Shown: positions 35,236 through 44,141, counted from the stretch's first letter. The stretch is 64,000 nt of DNA from Microcaldota archaeon (GCA_016212475.1 JACRGC010000014.1:123033-187032); one strand, 5' to 3'. The notes: generated by a model not told the origin, from the sequence alone. A program made the numbers and translations.

Positions 35236-36636
35236 ATGGACGATAATTTGCGAAAAGCAATGCACGCGCTTACAAATCCGCATTCTGTTGCAGTGATTGG
35301 CGCTTCGGATGATCAAAACAAAGTGGGGTTTGGAGTTCTAAAAAGCCTAATTGAAGGATGCTTTTTCAAAAGCTACAATTGCTCCGCATTTGCAGGCAAT
35401 GTTTATCCAATCAATCCGCATAAAAGCGAAATCCTTGGGCGGAAGTGCTTGGCGAGGGTTCAAGATGTCCCTGAGGATCTGGATTTGGCAGTAATTGCCG
35501 TCCCTTCAATTGTTGTTGCGCAGGTGATGCGTGATTGCGCAGAAAAAAAGGTCAAAGCCGTTATTATCATTTCAGCCGGCTTTGCCGAACTTGGCGAAAA
35601 AGGAAAGCAAATGCAAGATGAAATCATAGAAATTGCAAAATCTGCTGGCATTCGCGTAATGGGGCCAAACGTGCTTGGGATTTTACGCCCGCGAATCAGC
35701 CTAAATGCTTCCTTTGCTCTTTCAATGCCCGAAGCTGGCTCAATTGCCTTCATCTCCCAAAGCGGAGCTCTTGCGGATTCAGTTGTTGATTGGGCAATTG
35801 ATGCTCGTTACTCATTTTCACTTCTTGTTTCCCTTGGAAATTCAGCTGATTTGGATGTTTCTGATTTCTTGGAATTTTGCCTTGAGGATGATCAAACAAA
35901 AGCAATCACGCTTTATTTGGAAGGGATAAAGGATGGCAAAAAATTCCTTCGAATTGCAAGAGAAGTCACAAAGAAAAAACCGATAATTTTGCTCAAAGGC
36001 GGAAGGAGTTCAAAAGGCGAAAAGGCAATTGCCTCCCATACGGGTTCGCTTGCCGGAAGCTTTGCCGTCTACGAAGCTGCAATGAAGCAAGCCGGTGTAT
36101 TCATGGCAGAATCAGTTGAAGATTTATTTGATTTGGCAAAAGCCCTAAGCGAGCAGCCTCGCGTCAATGGTAAAAACATTGCAATAATAACAAATGGCGG
36201 AGGAGTTGGCGTATTGACCGCTGATTATTGCGACATGCACGGCTTAAATGTAGTCGAACTAGATCCCCAAACAATCAGCAAGCTAGATGCGTCCAAAAAA
36301 ATGCATCCTGCATATTCGAGGAACAATCCGCTTGACTTGGTTGGGGACGCACTTCCCGAGCGCTATGAAATAGCAATCAATGCCTTGCTTTCCGAAAAAT
36401 ACATTGATGGAGCGATCATCATTCAAACTCTCCAAACCATGACAAAAGCCAAAGAGGATGCCGAAGTTGTAGTGAATGCGCATAAGCTATTTCCAAATAA
36501 GCCAGTTGTTTGCGTATTCATGGGCGGAAGATATTCCGCGGAAGGGATTTCCGTCCTTAGGCAAAACAACATCCCAGATTACAACGATCCGCTAAAAGCC
36601 GTAAAAGTAATGAAGGTTTTATGCGGGGTTATTTAG
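35236..36636 (+). CDS. acdA: ADP-forming acetyl-CoA synthetase, alpha subunit
   Basis: The 466-residue CoA-binding subunit has a Rossmann-type CoA domain at the start (PHSVAVIGASDDQNKVGFG). Two succinyl-CoA-synthetase-like domains follow: FISQSGALADSVVDWA, then SHTGSLAGSFAVYEAA, with the phosphorylatable His expected in the first (near VMGPNVLGI). ATG 35,236 gives the family N-terminus. A separate alpha and beta subunit is the archaeal ACD type, rather than the fused bacterial or protist form. With tdh and kbl further right, threonine-derived acetyl-CoA could be turned into ATP and acetate. It ends 17 bp from the small minus-strand gene that follows. Confidence 0.92.
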   Translation: MDDNLRKAMHALTNPHSVAVIGASDDQNKVGFGVLKSLIEGCFFKSYNCSAFAGNVYPINPHKSEILGRKCLARVQDVPEDLDLAVIAVPSIVVAQVMRDCAEKKVKAVIIISAGFAELGEKGKQMQDEIIEIAKSAGIRVMGPNVLGILRPRISLNASFALSMPEAGSIAFISQSGALADSVVDWAIDARYSFSLLVSLGNSADLDVSDFLEFCLEDDQTKAITLYLEGIKDGKKFLRIAREVTKKKPIILLKGGRSSKGEKAIASHTGSLAGSFAVYEAAMKQAGVFMAESVEDLFDLAKALSEQPRVNGKNIAIITNGGGVGVLTADYCDMHGLNVVELDPQTISKLDASKKMHPAYSRNNPLDLVGDALPERYEIAINALLSEKYIDGAIIIQTLQTMTKAKEDAEVVVNAHKLFPNKPVVCVFMGGRYSAEGISVLRQNNIPDYNDPLKAVKVMKVLCGVI

Positions 36637-36653
36637 CAAAATCAGCTAATTTT

Positions 36654-36968
36654 TTAGGGTCCCCGTTCCAGCTTCCTATATCGCTCCTGCTTTCCTTTAT
36701 ACCATTCTTCGTAAGATTTTTCTTTTGGTCGATCTTTCGAATAATCCGGTTTTTCCTCCCTTTTTTGGGGGTCAGTTCTTTTGTTTTGCCTAAATCGTTG
36801 CTCCTTGTATGTTCCTTGGTAACTCCCCTGATCGTATTTTTGCTCATTCTTATGTTCCGGACTCCCCGGCCTGTTTTTGAATAAACCTTCGTGATTGTGA
36901 TAATCGCTGATTCCAAAAAGCACCCCCGCTGCCGAAAGCACATTTCCGATGAACCTGAAAAATCCCAT
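36654..36968 (-). CDS. Small hydrophilic protein with short hydrophobic N-terminus, unknown
   Basis: The 104-residue product has a short hydrophobic start (MGFFRFIGNVLSAAGVLFGI) and a very polar remainder rich in Lys, Glu, Gln, Tyr and Arg (DRPKEKSYEEWYKGKQERYR), probably disordered or helical. ATG 36,968 is preceded by AAGGTGAG, a good binding site; upstream in-frame ATG and TTG codons lack one. No family was recognised. It is divergent from the gene at 37,040. Confidence 0.5.
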   Translation of the reverse strand: MGFFRFIGNVLSAAGVLFGISDYHNHEGLFKNRPGSPEHKNEQKYDQGSYQGTYKEQRFRQNKRTDPQKREEKPDYSKDRPKEKSYEEWYKGKQERYRKLERGP

Positions 36969-37039
36969 AAACTCACCTTGCTGATTATAAACAATAATGT
37001 CCAAATCACTTAAATAGGCATTTGATGGGGAATGTGTTT

Positions 37040-37804
37040 ATGCACGAATTTGAATCCGAAAGGGGAATTGCAAGGGTTTTGAAAAACGGCAAGGTTGCAA
37101 TTCTTCCAACCAAAATGGCAAAGCCTACCGAAAGGCAGATTTTGGAATTGGTTTCGGGAAATCTTTCCAAGAGTGAAGATAAGGCGCTGTTTGAGGAAAT
37201 TCGAAATAAAAACGAGGAAAGCTTGAATGTAGAAAAAGAGCTCTTCAAAGAGATTCACCCCGTTTCCGCCCGGTATAATCTATTGATGCACCGCGATTCG
37301 AGGGGGAAGAGGTACAAATTAATTGACATTGACAATTTGGCCCTTAACCCGAGGGAATTTCAAAATCTCCCCCGCCATATCCGCAGTATTTCGATAGGTG
37401 TTGACAAGTTGCATCCTGAAAATGGCCCAATCAAACGCATCAATCTTTGGGGGACATGGCTATTATCGGATCCGCAAATGTTTTCGATTTTCAAAAGGAA
37501 GGCGGAATCGTTGAATTATTCGCTGGTTCCCGCAAGCGGCAATTTAAGCGATTCGGAATACCTTCATTCAATTTCAAAGGCCTTGCATAAGTTCAAGGCA
37601 AGGGCGCGCAAAGCTTCGCTTACTAAAAACGAATTCGATCAATTATCAAAGGCTTATTCGGGCCTTAAAATCGCGGCTGGAAATTCGGATAGAAAATCCG
37701 CAACAAAATTGCTTTCGTCGATTGCAAAAACTGCTGGCCCAAAAACCTTATCTGCAATTTTTCCTAAGCTATTTAGAAATTACTACTTAACTCCGAAGGC
37801 GTAA
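37040..37804 (+). CDS. Hypothetical protein, unknown family
   Basis: The 254-residue soluble protein was not recognised. The first third is charged (RGIARVLKNGKVAILPTKMAK), the middle looks mixed alpha/beta (RYKLIDIDNLALNPREF, KRINLWGTWLLSD), and the last third is helical and basic. A TATA-like TTAAATA near 37,010 puts the expected start of transcription within a few bases of ATG 37,040, so the mRNA may be leaderless. An ATG at 37,025 is also in frame. The next gene follows after 3 bp, suggesting a two-gene unit. Confidence 0.5.
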   Translation: MHEFESERGIARVLKNGKVAILPTKMAKPTERQILELVSGNLSKSEDKALFEEIRNKNEESLNVEKELFKEIHPVSARYNLLMHRDSRGKRYKLIDIDNLALNPREFQNLPRHIRSISIGVDKLHPENGPIKRINLWGTWLLSDPQMFSIFKRKAESLNYSLVPASGNLSDSEYLHSISKALHKFKARARKASLTKNEFDQLSKAYSGLKIAAGNSDRKSATKLLSSIAKTAGPKTLSAIFPKLFRNYYLTPKA

Positions 37805-37807
37805 ACT

Positions 37808-38077
37808 ATGGGAAAAGAAGGAAGAAAAAATCCGGGCGGAATTGGCGATTTGCATTCTCATTTGGAGCGTATGAAAGTTCCAGATGAAATTCGAAAAAAG
37901 GTTTCTGAAAACAGGGAAGAGGCGCGCCAACATTTTGATGACGTGCGGCGTGGAGAAGGAAGCGGAATGATTGGTTTTCTTATGCGGTTTGGCCTTGGAG
38001 GGTATGGTGCAATTCGAATTACGCAATGGTTAATGGAGCACCATCGGGATGGAGCGCAAAAATTCGGCAAGTATTAA
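37808..38077 (+). CDS. Small protein, unknown, co-transcribed with upstream gene
   Basis: The 89-residue product has a charged first half (RMKVPDEIRKKVSENREEAR) and a Gly-rich, weakly hydrophobic end (GMIGFLMRFGLGGYGAIRI). No family was recognised. It begins 3 bp after the previous gene, so translation is probably coupled. It ends 4 bp from the minus-strand cutA. Confidence 0.5.
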   Translation: MGKEGRKNPGGIGDLHSHLERMKVPDEIRKKVSENREEARQHFDDVRRGEGSGMIGFLMRFGLGGYGAIRITQWLMEHHRDGAQKFGKY

Positions 38078-38081
38078 CTGA

Positions 38082-38402
38082 TTATTTCTTCACGTTCTCA
38101 ACAACCCATTTCGCATAGCTCTCATTTGCCTTAGCTATTGGAATTGCAGTAATTGCCGGAAGCTCATATGTGTGAAGCTCCTTTATCCGTTTTTCCGCTT
38201 CTGCAAAATGATTTGGAATAGTTGTCATGCTGATATTCCACTCCGTGTGCTTTTCCATTTTACCCTTCCAAAAGTAGGTTGAATTGCATTCTGAAATGTT
38301 TGCGCAGGCGGCAAGTTTTTCCTTGACAATAGTTTCCGCAATTTTTTTTGCCTCCCGCATGCTTCCTGATAACACGCTAATTTCCAATAATTCAATTTCC
38401 AT
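38082..38402 (-). CDS. cutA: Divalent-cation tolerance protein CutA
   Basis: The 106-residue protein has the CutA1 fold signature: an N-terminal strand then SMREAKKIAETIVKEKLAACANI, a W-K-G-K turn (YFWKGKMEKHTEW), and the C-terminal YELPAITAIPI and YAKWVVENV. CutA forms very stable trimers with a ferredoxin-like fold; a role in copper tolerance is disputed. Full length. It is separated by 1 bp from the end of htpX on the same strand, so they form an operon. Confidence 0.93.
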   Translation of the reverse strand: MEIELLEISVLSGSMREAKKIAETIVKEKLAACANISECNSTYFWKGKMEKHTEWNISMTTIPNHFAEAEKRIKELHTYELPAITAIPIAKANESYAKWVVENVKK

Positions 38403-38403
38403 T

Positions 38404-39276
38404 CTACATCTTCCTCAATATTGCAATGCGATCATCCAACGGCGGGTGGGTGCTGAAAAGATTTCCCAAAAAGCGCTTATTTAGCGGGTTTGATATGAAT
38501 AATGGCGCGACCGCTTCGCTCACATTTGGCATGTTCGTCGAATCATTCTTGATTTTTGATAAAGCAGATGCGAGCCCTTCAGGATACCTTGTAAGTAGCG
38601 CTCCGGATGCATCCGCAAGATACTCCCTCTTTCTTGAAATTGCAAGTTGCACAAGCTTTGCAAAAATCGGTGAAAGGATTGCAAGCACAAGCCCAACAAG
38701 CAAAATTGCCCCTCCTCCTTTTCTGCTATCCCCCCCTCTAAATCCGCTGCGAAGCATTATATCCGAAATAATTGCAATTGCCCCAACCATTACGGCAGCT
38801 AGCATCATCATCCGGATATCGTAATTTTTAATGTGCGACATCTCGTGCGCAATTACCCCTTCTAGCTCTTGCCTGTTGAGTTTTTTTATTGCGCCAGTGT
38901 TGACAACAATAATTGCATTCTTTGGATCCCTTCCAGTTGCAAACGCATTGATTGCATCATTATCGATTACAAAAAGCCTTGGCATTGGTATTCCAGCTGC
39001 AATTGATAGCCCTTCGACCGTATTGTAAAGATAGGGAAATTCCTTTTTTTCAGCTATTCTTGCGCCAACAGTTGATAGCACGATTTTATCGCTATAGTAG
39101 TATGTGCCAACAGTCATTACAACTGCTAATCCAACTGCAATTACGGTTATTCCCTCCCCAAAGCCAGTTAAGGTTCCAAATACAAATGCCAAAACATAAA
39201 TCAGCAAAACAAAGAAGGCTATGTATAGATAGCTCTTCATCTTATTTTGGCTTATTTGATCGTACAGCTGGGACAT
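38404..39276 (-). CDS. htpX: Membrane zinc metalloprotease HtpX
   Basis: The 290-residue M48-family protease degrades misfolded membrane proteins at the cytoplasmic membrane. Two N-terminal helices (YIAFFVLLIYVLAFVFG, ITVIAVGLAVVMTVG) are followed by the zinc site GVIAHEMSHIKNYD. Two central helices and the third zinc ligand region (REYLADASGALL) come next. ATG 39,276 gives MSQLYDQISQNK, the usual start; an earlier in-frame ATG is unlikely. cutA follows after 1 bp. Confidence 0.93.
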   Translation of the reverse strand: MSQLYDQISQNKMKSYLYIAFFVLLIYVLAFVFGTLTGFGEGITVIAVGLAVVMTVGTYYYSDKIVLSTVGARIAEKKEFPYLYNTVEGLSIAAGIPMPRLFVIDNDAINAFATGRDPKNAIIVVNTGAIKKLNRQELEGVIAHEMSHIKNYDIRMMMLAAVMVGAIAIISDIMLRSGFRGGDSRKGGGAILLVGLVLAILSPIFAKLVQLAISRKREYLADASGALLTRYPEGLASALSKIKNDSTNMPNVSEAVAPLFISNPLNKRFLGNLFSTHPPLDDRIAILRKM

Positions 39277-39330
39277 AGCTCTAATTATGATAAATAGGAT
39301 TAAAAATGTCATTTGGGATACTCAAAGCTT

Positions 39331-39762
39331 ATGCCACTAAATGCCACAAAAGCGCTTGAAAGCCGTATTCATGGAATTGTGCTAGGAAAGCTTCCAATTT
39401 CTTATGTTCTAAAAACCAATGCCCCAAAAGCGCCATTTTCCGTTTTAAAAAAGGAAGCTAGGCTTTTCCAAGGCGTCCATAGGATGCTGGCAATTGGCTT
39501 AAAGGGAAAAAATCCAAAAGGAGAAATTGAAAATCCAACAACCACAATTGTTGAAGATCGCGGGAAAGCAATGCTGAGTTTGCACATGCCTCCCAATTCA
39601 AAATTGTCAGATTTAATGCTTGATAGTTTCAATTATTACGCTGAAAAAATAGCCGAAAGAAGAAATCTTAAGGTGCACATGGAATATGATTGGAAGAAGC
39701 AAAAGGCGCACTGGCTATTCGAGCCGCAATCAAACCATCCAAAATCCCGGCTAGAGCCTTGA
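39331..39762 (+). CDS. Hypothetical protein, unknown family
   Basis: The 143-residue soluble protein was not recognised. It mixes strands and helices (VLKTNAPKAPFSVLKKEARLF, TTTIVEDRGKAMLSLHMP), ending in a basic helical segment with Trp (EYDWKKQKAHWLFEP). ATG 39,331 was chosen as the first ATG; the frame is open to 39,313. The gene is 54 bp upstream of tRNA-Glu on the same strand. Confidence 0.5.
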   Translation: MPLNATKALESRIHGIVLGKLPISYVLKTNAPKAPFSVLKKEARLFQGVHRMLAIGLKGKNPKGEIENPTTTIVEDRGKAMLSLHMPPNSKLSDLMLDSFNYYAEKIAERRNLKVHMEYDWKKQKAHWLFEPQSNHPKSRLEP

Positions 39763-39816
39763 GCAAAAGTAATAAAAATTGGCTTTCCTAGAACAATACC
39801 TTCGATCTATTTTTTT

Positions 39817-39921
39817 GCTCCCTTCGTCTAGCCCGGTCAAGGATTCCGGCCTTTCGTTGCCGTCTTGGTAACAAACGGTGGAAGAAAGCCGAGAACGCGG
39901 GTTCGAATCCCGCAGGGAGCA
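39817..39921 (+). tRNA. tRNA-Glu (UUC anticodon) with an intron after position 37
   Basis: The acceptor arms GCTCCCT (39,817-39,823) and AGGGAGC (39,914-39,920) pair fully, and A at 39,921 is the discriminator. The T arm is GCGGG-TTCGAAT-CCCGC. The D arm fits archaeal tRNA-Glu (GTCT...GGAT). The anticodon TTC is at 39,853-39,855. The anticodon stem is CCGGC/GCCGA, with one C-A mismatch at its base. Between positions 37 and 38 sits an insert of about 30 nt (39,857-39,886) with an internal stem (GCCGT/ACGGT), the layout of an archaeal bulge-helix-bulge intron. CCA is not encoded. The next gene starts 3 bp downstream. Confidence 0.88.
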
Positions 39922-39924
39922 CTT

Positions 39925-40773
39925 ATGCCAAATATTAAACCTCGCGGAAGGATAATTCATCTGAATGCGGATTTGGCGAGCAGAAATAGGGGAAGTGATG
40001 TGGAAAAAACCATAATTTTTATTCATGGAGCGTGGGTTACGCCATTATGCTGGGAAAAATTCGTTTCATTTTTTCAAAAAGAAGGTTTCAATTGCATTGC
40101 ACCGGCTTGGCCATACCATGATGCTCCAATAAACGATCTTAGGTCTAATCCTGCCAAGGAGCTATCTGACCTTGGCATCTTGGAAATAGTAAACTACTAC
40201 GAGAAAATAATCAAAGAGCAAAAAGAACCCCCCCTCTTAATTGGATACTCTTTTGGGGGGTTATTTGTACAGATGTTGTTGGATAGGGGTCTTGGGAGGG
40301 CTGGAGTAGCAATAGCATCTGCGCCTCCCAAGGGCGTGCTGCCTATTTATTATTCAGTAATCAAAAGCATCTTCGGCATGGTTTTTCCTCCATTCGGCTC
40401 AAAAATTCGCGCCCTTTCATTTAAAGACTTCCAGTACGCTTTTGTTAACACGTTTCCCCGGGAAGAGCAGCACGACTTATATGAAAAATATCTAGTTCCC
40501 GAAACCAACCGGATTTTCTACCAAGCACTTTTTGCGCCATTTACTAATACAACCAAGGTAAATTTCAACAAAAGCCAAAGAGTGCCGCTTCTTCTTATTG
40601 CAGGAACACTGGATGCCATCTGCCCCGCAGCTCAAATAAGGAAAAACTATGAAAAGTACAAAAAATCAAATGCAATAACGGACTTTAAGGAATTCGAGAA
40701 AAGAACGCATTGGATAATGGCGCAGGATGGGTGGGAAGAAGTTGCCGAATATATTTTAGAATGGCAAAAATAG
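39925..40773 (+). CDS. Alpha/beta hydrolase-fold protein
   Basis: The 282-residue protein has an alpha/beta hydrolase core. The oxyanion strand is TIIFIHGAWVTPLCWEKF, the nucleophile elbow GYSFGGLF, an acid candidate is in AGTLDAICP, and the His candidate is in FEKRTHWIMAQDGW. It resembles esterase/lipase-like proteins of bacterial origin; the substrate is not deducible. ATG 39,925 lies 3 bp after tRNA-Glu. A start inside the tRNA would be out of place, and a GTG at about 40,000 (VEKTIIFIHG) is the other plausible start, giving the usual hydrolase N-terminus. A separate promoter is hard to see, so co-transcription with the tRNA is possible. Confidence 0.8.
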   Translation: MPNIKPRGRIIHLNADLASRNRGSDVEKTIIFIHGAWVTPLCWEKFVSFFQKEGFNCIAPAWPYHDAPINDLRSNPAKELSDLGILEIVNYYEKIIKEQKEPPLLIGYSFGGLFVQMLLDRGLGRAGVAIASAPPKGVLPIYYSVIKSIFGMVFPPFGSKIRALSFKDFQYAFVNTFPREEQHDLYEKYLVPETNRIFYQALFAPFTNTTKVNFNKSQRVPLLLIAGTLDAICPAAQIRKNYEKYKKSNAITDFKEFEKRTHWIMAQDGWEEVAEYILEWQK

Positions 40774-40920
40774 GCCTAAAAATATTAAAAACTGTTTATT
40801 TTTTAAACATCGACAATAAATTCGATTCAGCTTCCGTTTTTTTCAATTGTCCTCAAATTCACCGATTTATTCCCAATCAGATTTATTAACCTTTACCGAT
40901 TAAGGAGTTTTGGAAAAACC

Positions 40921-41151
40921 ATGGCCGAGGAAAACTTCGAAGAAGTATCCCAAATGAACGCCGAACTGCGTTTCCTAACCGTAGAACTTATGAAAATAGC
41001 CAATGAAAAGAACCTCTCCTTTGACCAGGTGCTAACTGATTATTTTGCAAACGCCTACAAGCTAAAGAAACGAATTATGCGCGTCCACTACCCCAAATCC
41101 TACAAGTACAGGTGGTCCGCATCCAACAAGGAGCAGGTTCAAAAAACTTGA
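40921..41151 (+). CDS. Small helical protein, unknown
   Basis: The 76-residue product is mostly helical (NAELRFLTVELMKIANEKNLSF...) with a basic end containing RVHYPKSYKYRW. No family was recognised. The 147-bp upstream gap is A/T-rich, with a TATA-like TTTATTAACC near 40,881 about 40 bp before the ATG, so it probably has its own promoter. The end is 85 bp before the DUF2070 gene. Confidence 0.5.
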   Translation: MAEENFEEVSQMNAELRFLTVELMKIANEKNLSFDQVLTDYFANAYKLKKRIMRVHYPKSYKYRWSASNKEQVQKT

Positions 41152-41236
41152 TTCGATCTAAAATGGGCAAGTTCAACTCCGGTTTAATCCCATGCCAACA
41201 AAAGGAATTTAATACTCGAACAGCATCTATTCTCAA

Positions 41237-43081
41237 ATGAAAAAACGCACGGAAGCCCAGCGCGATTTGAAGGCCGTATCCATAACAAAACTAATTGCGC
41301 CCCTTCCATCGTACAAGAAAAGCATATTGATTGTAGTTGTGCTAAGCTTCATTTCCGGCTTCATTTTAAGCGTCCTTCGGACAAAAAACCTCTCGCTTCC
41401 AAGCCTTGGCGAGCATTTGCTTTACGGCGGCGCGGAGGGCTTTCTCATACTTGGGCTTCCGGCAATCATTTCAGCTACTTTTGCAGCAAGCCTAACAAGA
41501 AAGGAAAAATTTGTTGAAAGGCTCAAGCATTTCTCATTCTTATCCCTAATATCCGTTTCAATTGTTTCGCTTCTCTACATTATCGGGCTGGTGTCATTTT
41601 CACCTGCCAATTTGCCAACCTTTGTTTTGCTCGCCAACTCGATAATTTTTGGCATATGGTTCTTTGCAATGTTTGTCACTCTTTCATACGGCTGGAAATC
41701 CCTGCTAATTTCCTTATTCCAGCCAGCGCTTAACATTTCCTTCCTTGTGATTTACAATTCAATCCTTTTGGCAAATTTCCAAGATCCAATAACCCTTGGG
41801 GTAAAGTTCCTTGTTTCTTCGGGAGTTCTCCTTCTAGCTCTCGCATCGATTTTTTACATGCTAAACGCTCCGGCCCAGCGCAATTTTGGCATTTCAACCA
41901 TGCAAGTGCTTGCACTTTTGTTTGCGCAGTGGACATACGGCTCAAAAAGCCTTGAAGGGATCCTTGCAAACATGGGCGAAAAGGTTGAAACTTTTTATGG
42001 AATAGTTGTTTTTAGGAATTCCAAAACCAAGAAGCTAAAGGCGCTTTGGCTTGCGCCCTACGTGCATTTTGGGCCGGTTGGAAACCTTGGCGGATCCGAA
42101 TTCCCTTCGCTTCTATCAAAGCCGCTATCGCAAAAATACGGCGTTCCGGTTTCAGTTTACCATGCAACCGTAAATCACGACTTCAATCCGGTTTATTCTT
42201 CCTTGCACGGAAAATTCCTATCAGCCTATGAAAAGGAATTGCAAATCCTAAGAAAGGGCGATTTCCAAACTGATTTGGATATTTCGCTTCTAAATTCCAA
42301 AAAAGGCTCCGCTAGGTACTTTGGGCTAACCTTTGGATCCCAAGATGCCTTCATAGCCATTTCAAACGCCCCAAACAGCACGGAAGATGTCGAATTCCCA
42401 TCCGGAATGATAATGATGGATAAATTCAAGAGCCGCGGGCTTCGGAATGCAATGCTTGTTGATATGCACAACAGCAAAACAGATGGAAGTTATTTCCTTG
42501 CCGGAACCCCCGAGTTTTTTGAGTTCTATGATTTGATTGATGATTATAAATTGACTTCCGGAAGAAAATTCAATTTCGGCTCGTTTGCGGACCCATTGGA
42601 AGATTTTGGGCTCTCGCAAGGCATTGGGAAGATGGGCATGATTGTTTCGGTTTTTGAAATTGCCGGAAAGAGAAGCGCAACAATTCTAATCGATGCAAAC
42701 AATGTGCTTCCAGAATTTAGGCGGGAAATCTTAATTTCAGTCCTTCAAGCCTACAAATTCGATTTTGTTGATATCCTAACTACGGATACGCACTCAGTTA
42801 ACGCAATTTCTGGAATCCACAACCCCCTTGGAAAATACTGCGATCACAAGGCATTGATTGCGCGAATCAAAGCATCAGTTGGATCTGCAATTGAGGATTT
42901 GGAGCCAACTGAAACTGCAATGAGCATAAAGCGGCTGGAAATCGAAGTGCTTGGCGCAAGAAGGTCTCCGGAAGTCATCTCGACAATCAATTCGATTGTT
43001 TCAATTGCAAAAATCTTTGCGCCATCAATCCTGATCCTAAGCATCCTGCTTGCGTTCATACTTTCGCTGGCAATAAAGTAA
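41237..43081 (+). CDS. DUF2070 family membrane protein
   Basis: The 614-residue protein matches the archaeal DUF2070 family. The first 225 residues carry about six or seven membrane helices (ILIVVVLSFISGFILSVL through VLLLALASIFYML). A long soluble part follows with family words (APYVHFGPVGNLGGSEFP, VYHATVNHDFNPVYS, DILTTDTHSVNAISG). A final helix closes the C-terminus. His and Asp residues in the soluble part (HFGP, HATVNHDF, DTH) suggest a metal site; the function is unknown. Full length. It is transcribed alone. Confidence 0.85.
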   Translation: MKKRTEAQRDLKAVSITKLIAPLPSYKKSILIVVVLSFISGFILSVLRTKNLSLPSLGEHLLYGGAEGFLILGLPAIISATFAASLTRKEKFVERLKHFSFLSLISVSIVSLLYIIGLVSFSPANLPTFVLLANSIIFGIWFFAMFVTLSYGWKSLLISLFQPALNISFLVIYNSILLANFQDPITLGVKFLVSSGVLLLALASIFYMLNAPAQRNFGISTMQVLALLFAQWTYGSKSLEGILANMGEKVETFYGIVVFRNSKTKKLKALWLAPYVHFGPVGNLGGSEFPSLLSKPLSQKYGVPVSVYHATVNHDFNPVYSSLHGKFLSAYEKELQILRKGDFQTDLDISLLNSKKGSARYFGLTFGSQDAFIAISNAPNSTEDVEFPSGMIMMDKFKSRGLRNAMLVDMHNSKTDGSYFLAGTPEFFEFYDLIDDYKLTSGRKFNFGSFADPLEDFGLSQGIGKMGMIVSVFEIAGKRSATILIDANNVLPEFRREILISVLQAYKFDFVDILTTDTHSVNAISGIHNPLGKYCDHKALIARIKASVGSAIEDLEPTETAMSIKRLEIEVLGARRSPEVISTINSIVSIAKIFAPSILILSILLAFILSLAIK

Positions 43082-43149
43082 CCGGCGGTTCAACCCGACA
43101 CCTTCCAAGAGAAGTTGCCCTTTCAATCCCCCCTCTACCCTCCTTAATT

Positions 43150-43413
43150 TCACTCCTTCTGATTCCAAAGCTTCCTCTTCATTGCAAGTTGCTCTTTTGA
43201 TAAATTGAGCAAGTGCGTCCCAAGCCTAAGCGCTTCATCCGGCGAAAGCTTAAAGCCAATTGTCCCAATCCCATTGATTACGCGAACCATGATTGTGCCA
43301 TCCCTTGGGTAATTATTATGCACCTGCGGAGGCTCGGTTTCAAGCCTTAAAACGCTCCTGTGCGATTCTCCCTTGTCATCCTTGAACCAATGGGTTAGTT
43401 CATCTTCAATCAT
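43150..43413 (-). CDS. Small protein, unknown, with shared upstream element
   Basis: The 87-residue soluble product resembles a small beta-sheet domain followed by a helix (GIGTIGFKLSPDEALRLGTHLLNLSKEQL). No family was recognised. About 60 bp upstream of its ATG is a TATA-like TTATATAT. Eleven bp further is an 18-bp element also found before another small minus-strand gene at 46,742-46,987. Confidence 0.55.
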   Translation of the reverse strand: MIEDELTHWFKDDKGESHRSVLRLETEPPQVHNNYPRDGTIMVRVINGIGTIGFKLSPDEALRLGTHLLNLSKEQLAMKRKLWNQKE

Positions 43414-43471
43414 TCAAATCAACTCTAAATTCCGTGTGTGGGCGGATTCTTAACTAAAAAAGAAAACCGGA

Positions 43472-43506
43472 TATATAAGCGATTTGAGGGGTCGCTTCGG
43501 GTGCTA
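43472..43506 (-). promoter_or_regulatory. Promoter with shared 18-bp upstream element, copy A
   Basis: Read on the minus strand: TAGCACCCGAAGCGACCC (43,506-43,489), 10-11 bp of spacer, then TTATATAT (43,472-43,479). It precedes the small gene 43,150-43,413 by about 60 bp. The identical 18-mer at 47,057-47,074 has the same orientation and nearly the same spacing to a TATA box. A G+C-rich word in an A/T-rich promoter, kept twice, suggests a regulator binding site. Confidence 0.6.
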
Positions 43507-43515
43507 AAATTAGAA

Positions 43516-44082
43516 CTACTTGGATTCATCTCGATCTTTTTCCTTCTTATCCCTCGAATCCCATTTTTCAAGAATCAGATCAGAGCTCCTCTTTTTATTT
43601 TCAATACGCTTTCTTTCTTTTTCCTTTATTAGCTGTTCATTATTTATGTATTTTGAGCTTTCTTTTAACAAAGAACTTGATTTTCTGGTTCTAAGTATTT
43701 TATCTATTGGGTCCATTCCCGATTTTTCTGGATTAGCGAGTTTAATGGCCAAAAAATCTTTTAAACTCGGACCCGGTTTTTGACCAAATTCAAAATTAGT
43801 TTTCCGCTCAAGATGGATGTTGCCATCAACGATTTTCACAGAGTGAGTCTTTAGCTGTTCATGCACGGTTCGCAGCAATGGGTATGCCTTTGAATGTTCA
43901 TTAGCAACTAACCCATGGCTTCGAAGAATTTGTTCGATCTGTGGCCGCTGAAATTCCCGCATTTTAACCGCCGGTCCAATGTATTTGCTTGGGCCTTGCC
44001 CGGTTTCCAATAAATGCCTTTGAACACCTTTTGGCAGATGTGCGAATTTTATTTCAATATGTTCGTCTGGAAGTTTTGGCAT
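43516..44082 (-). CDS. HGLxAN-repeat family protein (longer paralog), unknown
   Basis: The 188-residue soluble, basic protein was not recognised by name. The middle (about residues 50-100) has IEQILRSHGLVANEHSKAYPL followed by a VKIVDGNIHLERK-like strand pair. The same domain recurs in the neighbouring 80-residue protein at 44,142-44,384. The last 60 residues are Lys/Arg/Glu-rich and helical (KEKERKRIENKKRSSD). It lies 59 bp after the shorter paralog on the same strand, so this is a local duplication with a C-terminal extension. Confidence 0.55.
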   Translation of the reverse strand: MPKLPDEHIEIKFAHLPKGVQRHLLETGQGPSKYIGPAVKMREFQRPQIEQILRSHGLVANEHSKAYPLLRTVHEQLKTHSVKIVDGNIHLERKTNFEFGQKPGPSLKDFLAIKLANPEKSGMDPIDKILRTRKSSSLLKESSKYINNEQLIKEKERKRIENKKRSSDLILEKWDSRDKKEKDRDESK

Positions 44083-44141
44083 TTTACCACCAAATCTATT
44101 TCATAAACATACCTTTTAATTGCTCTGTTTCCAGTTAAGGG

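Noticed and set aside
39865..39924. Upstream start of the alpha/beta hydrolase inside the tRNA
   Set aside because: Those codons fall in the tRNA intron and T arm; ATG 39,925 or a later GTG is more credible.
43414..43515. The shared 18-bp element as a small RNA gene on the plus strand
   Set aside because: No stable stem or second conserved block follows it on the plus strand, and both copies line up better as promoter elements of minus-strand genes.
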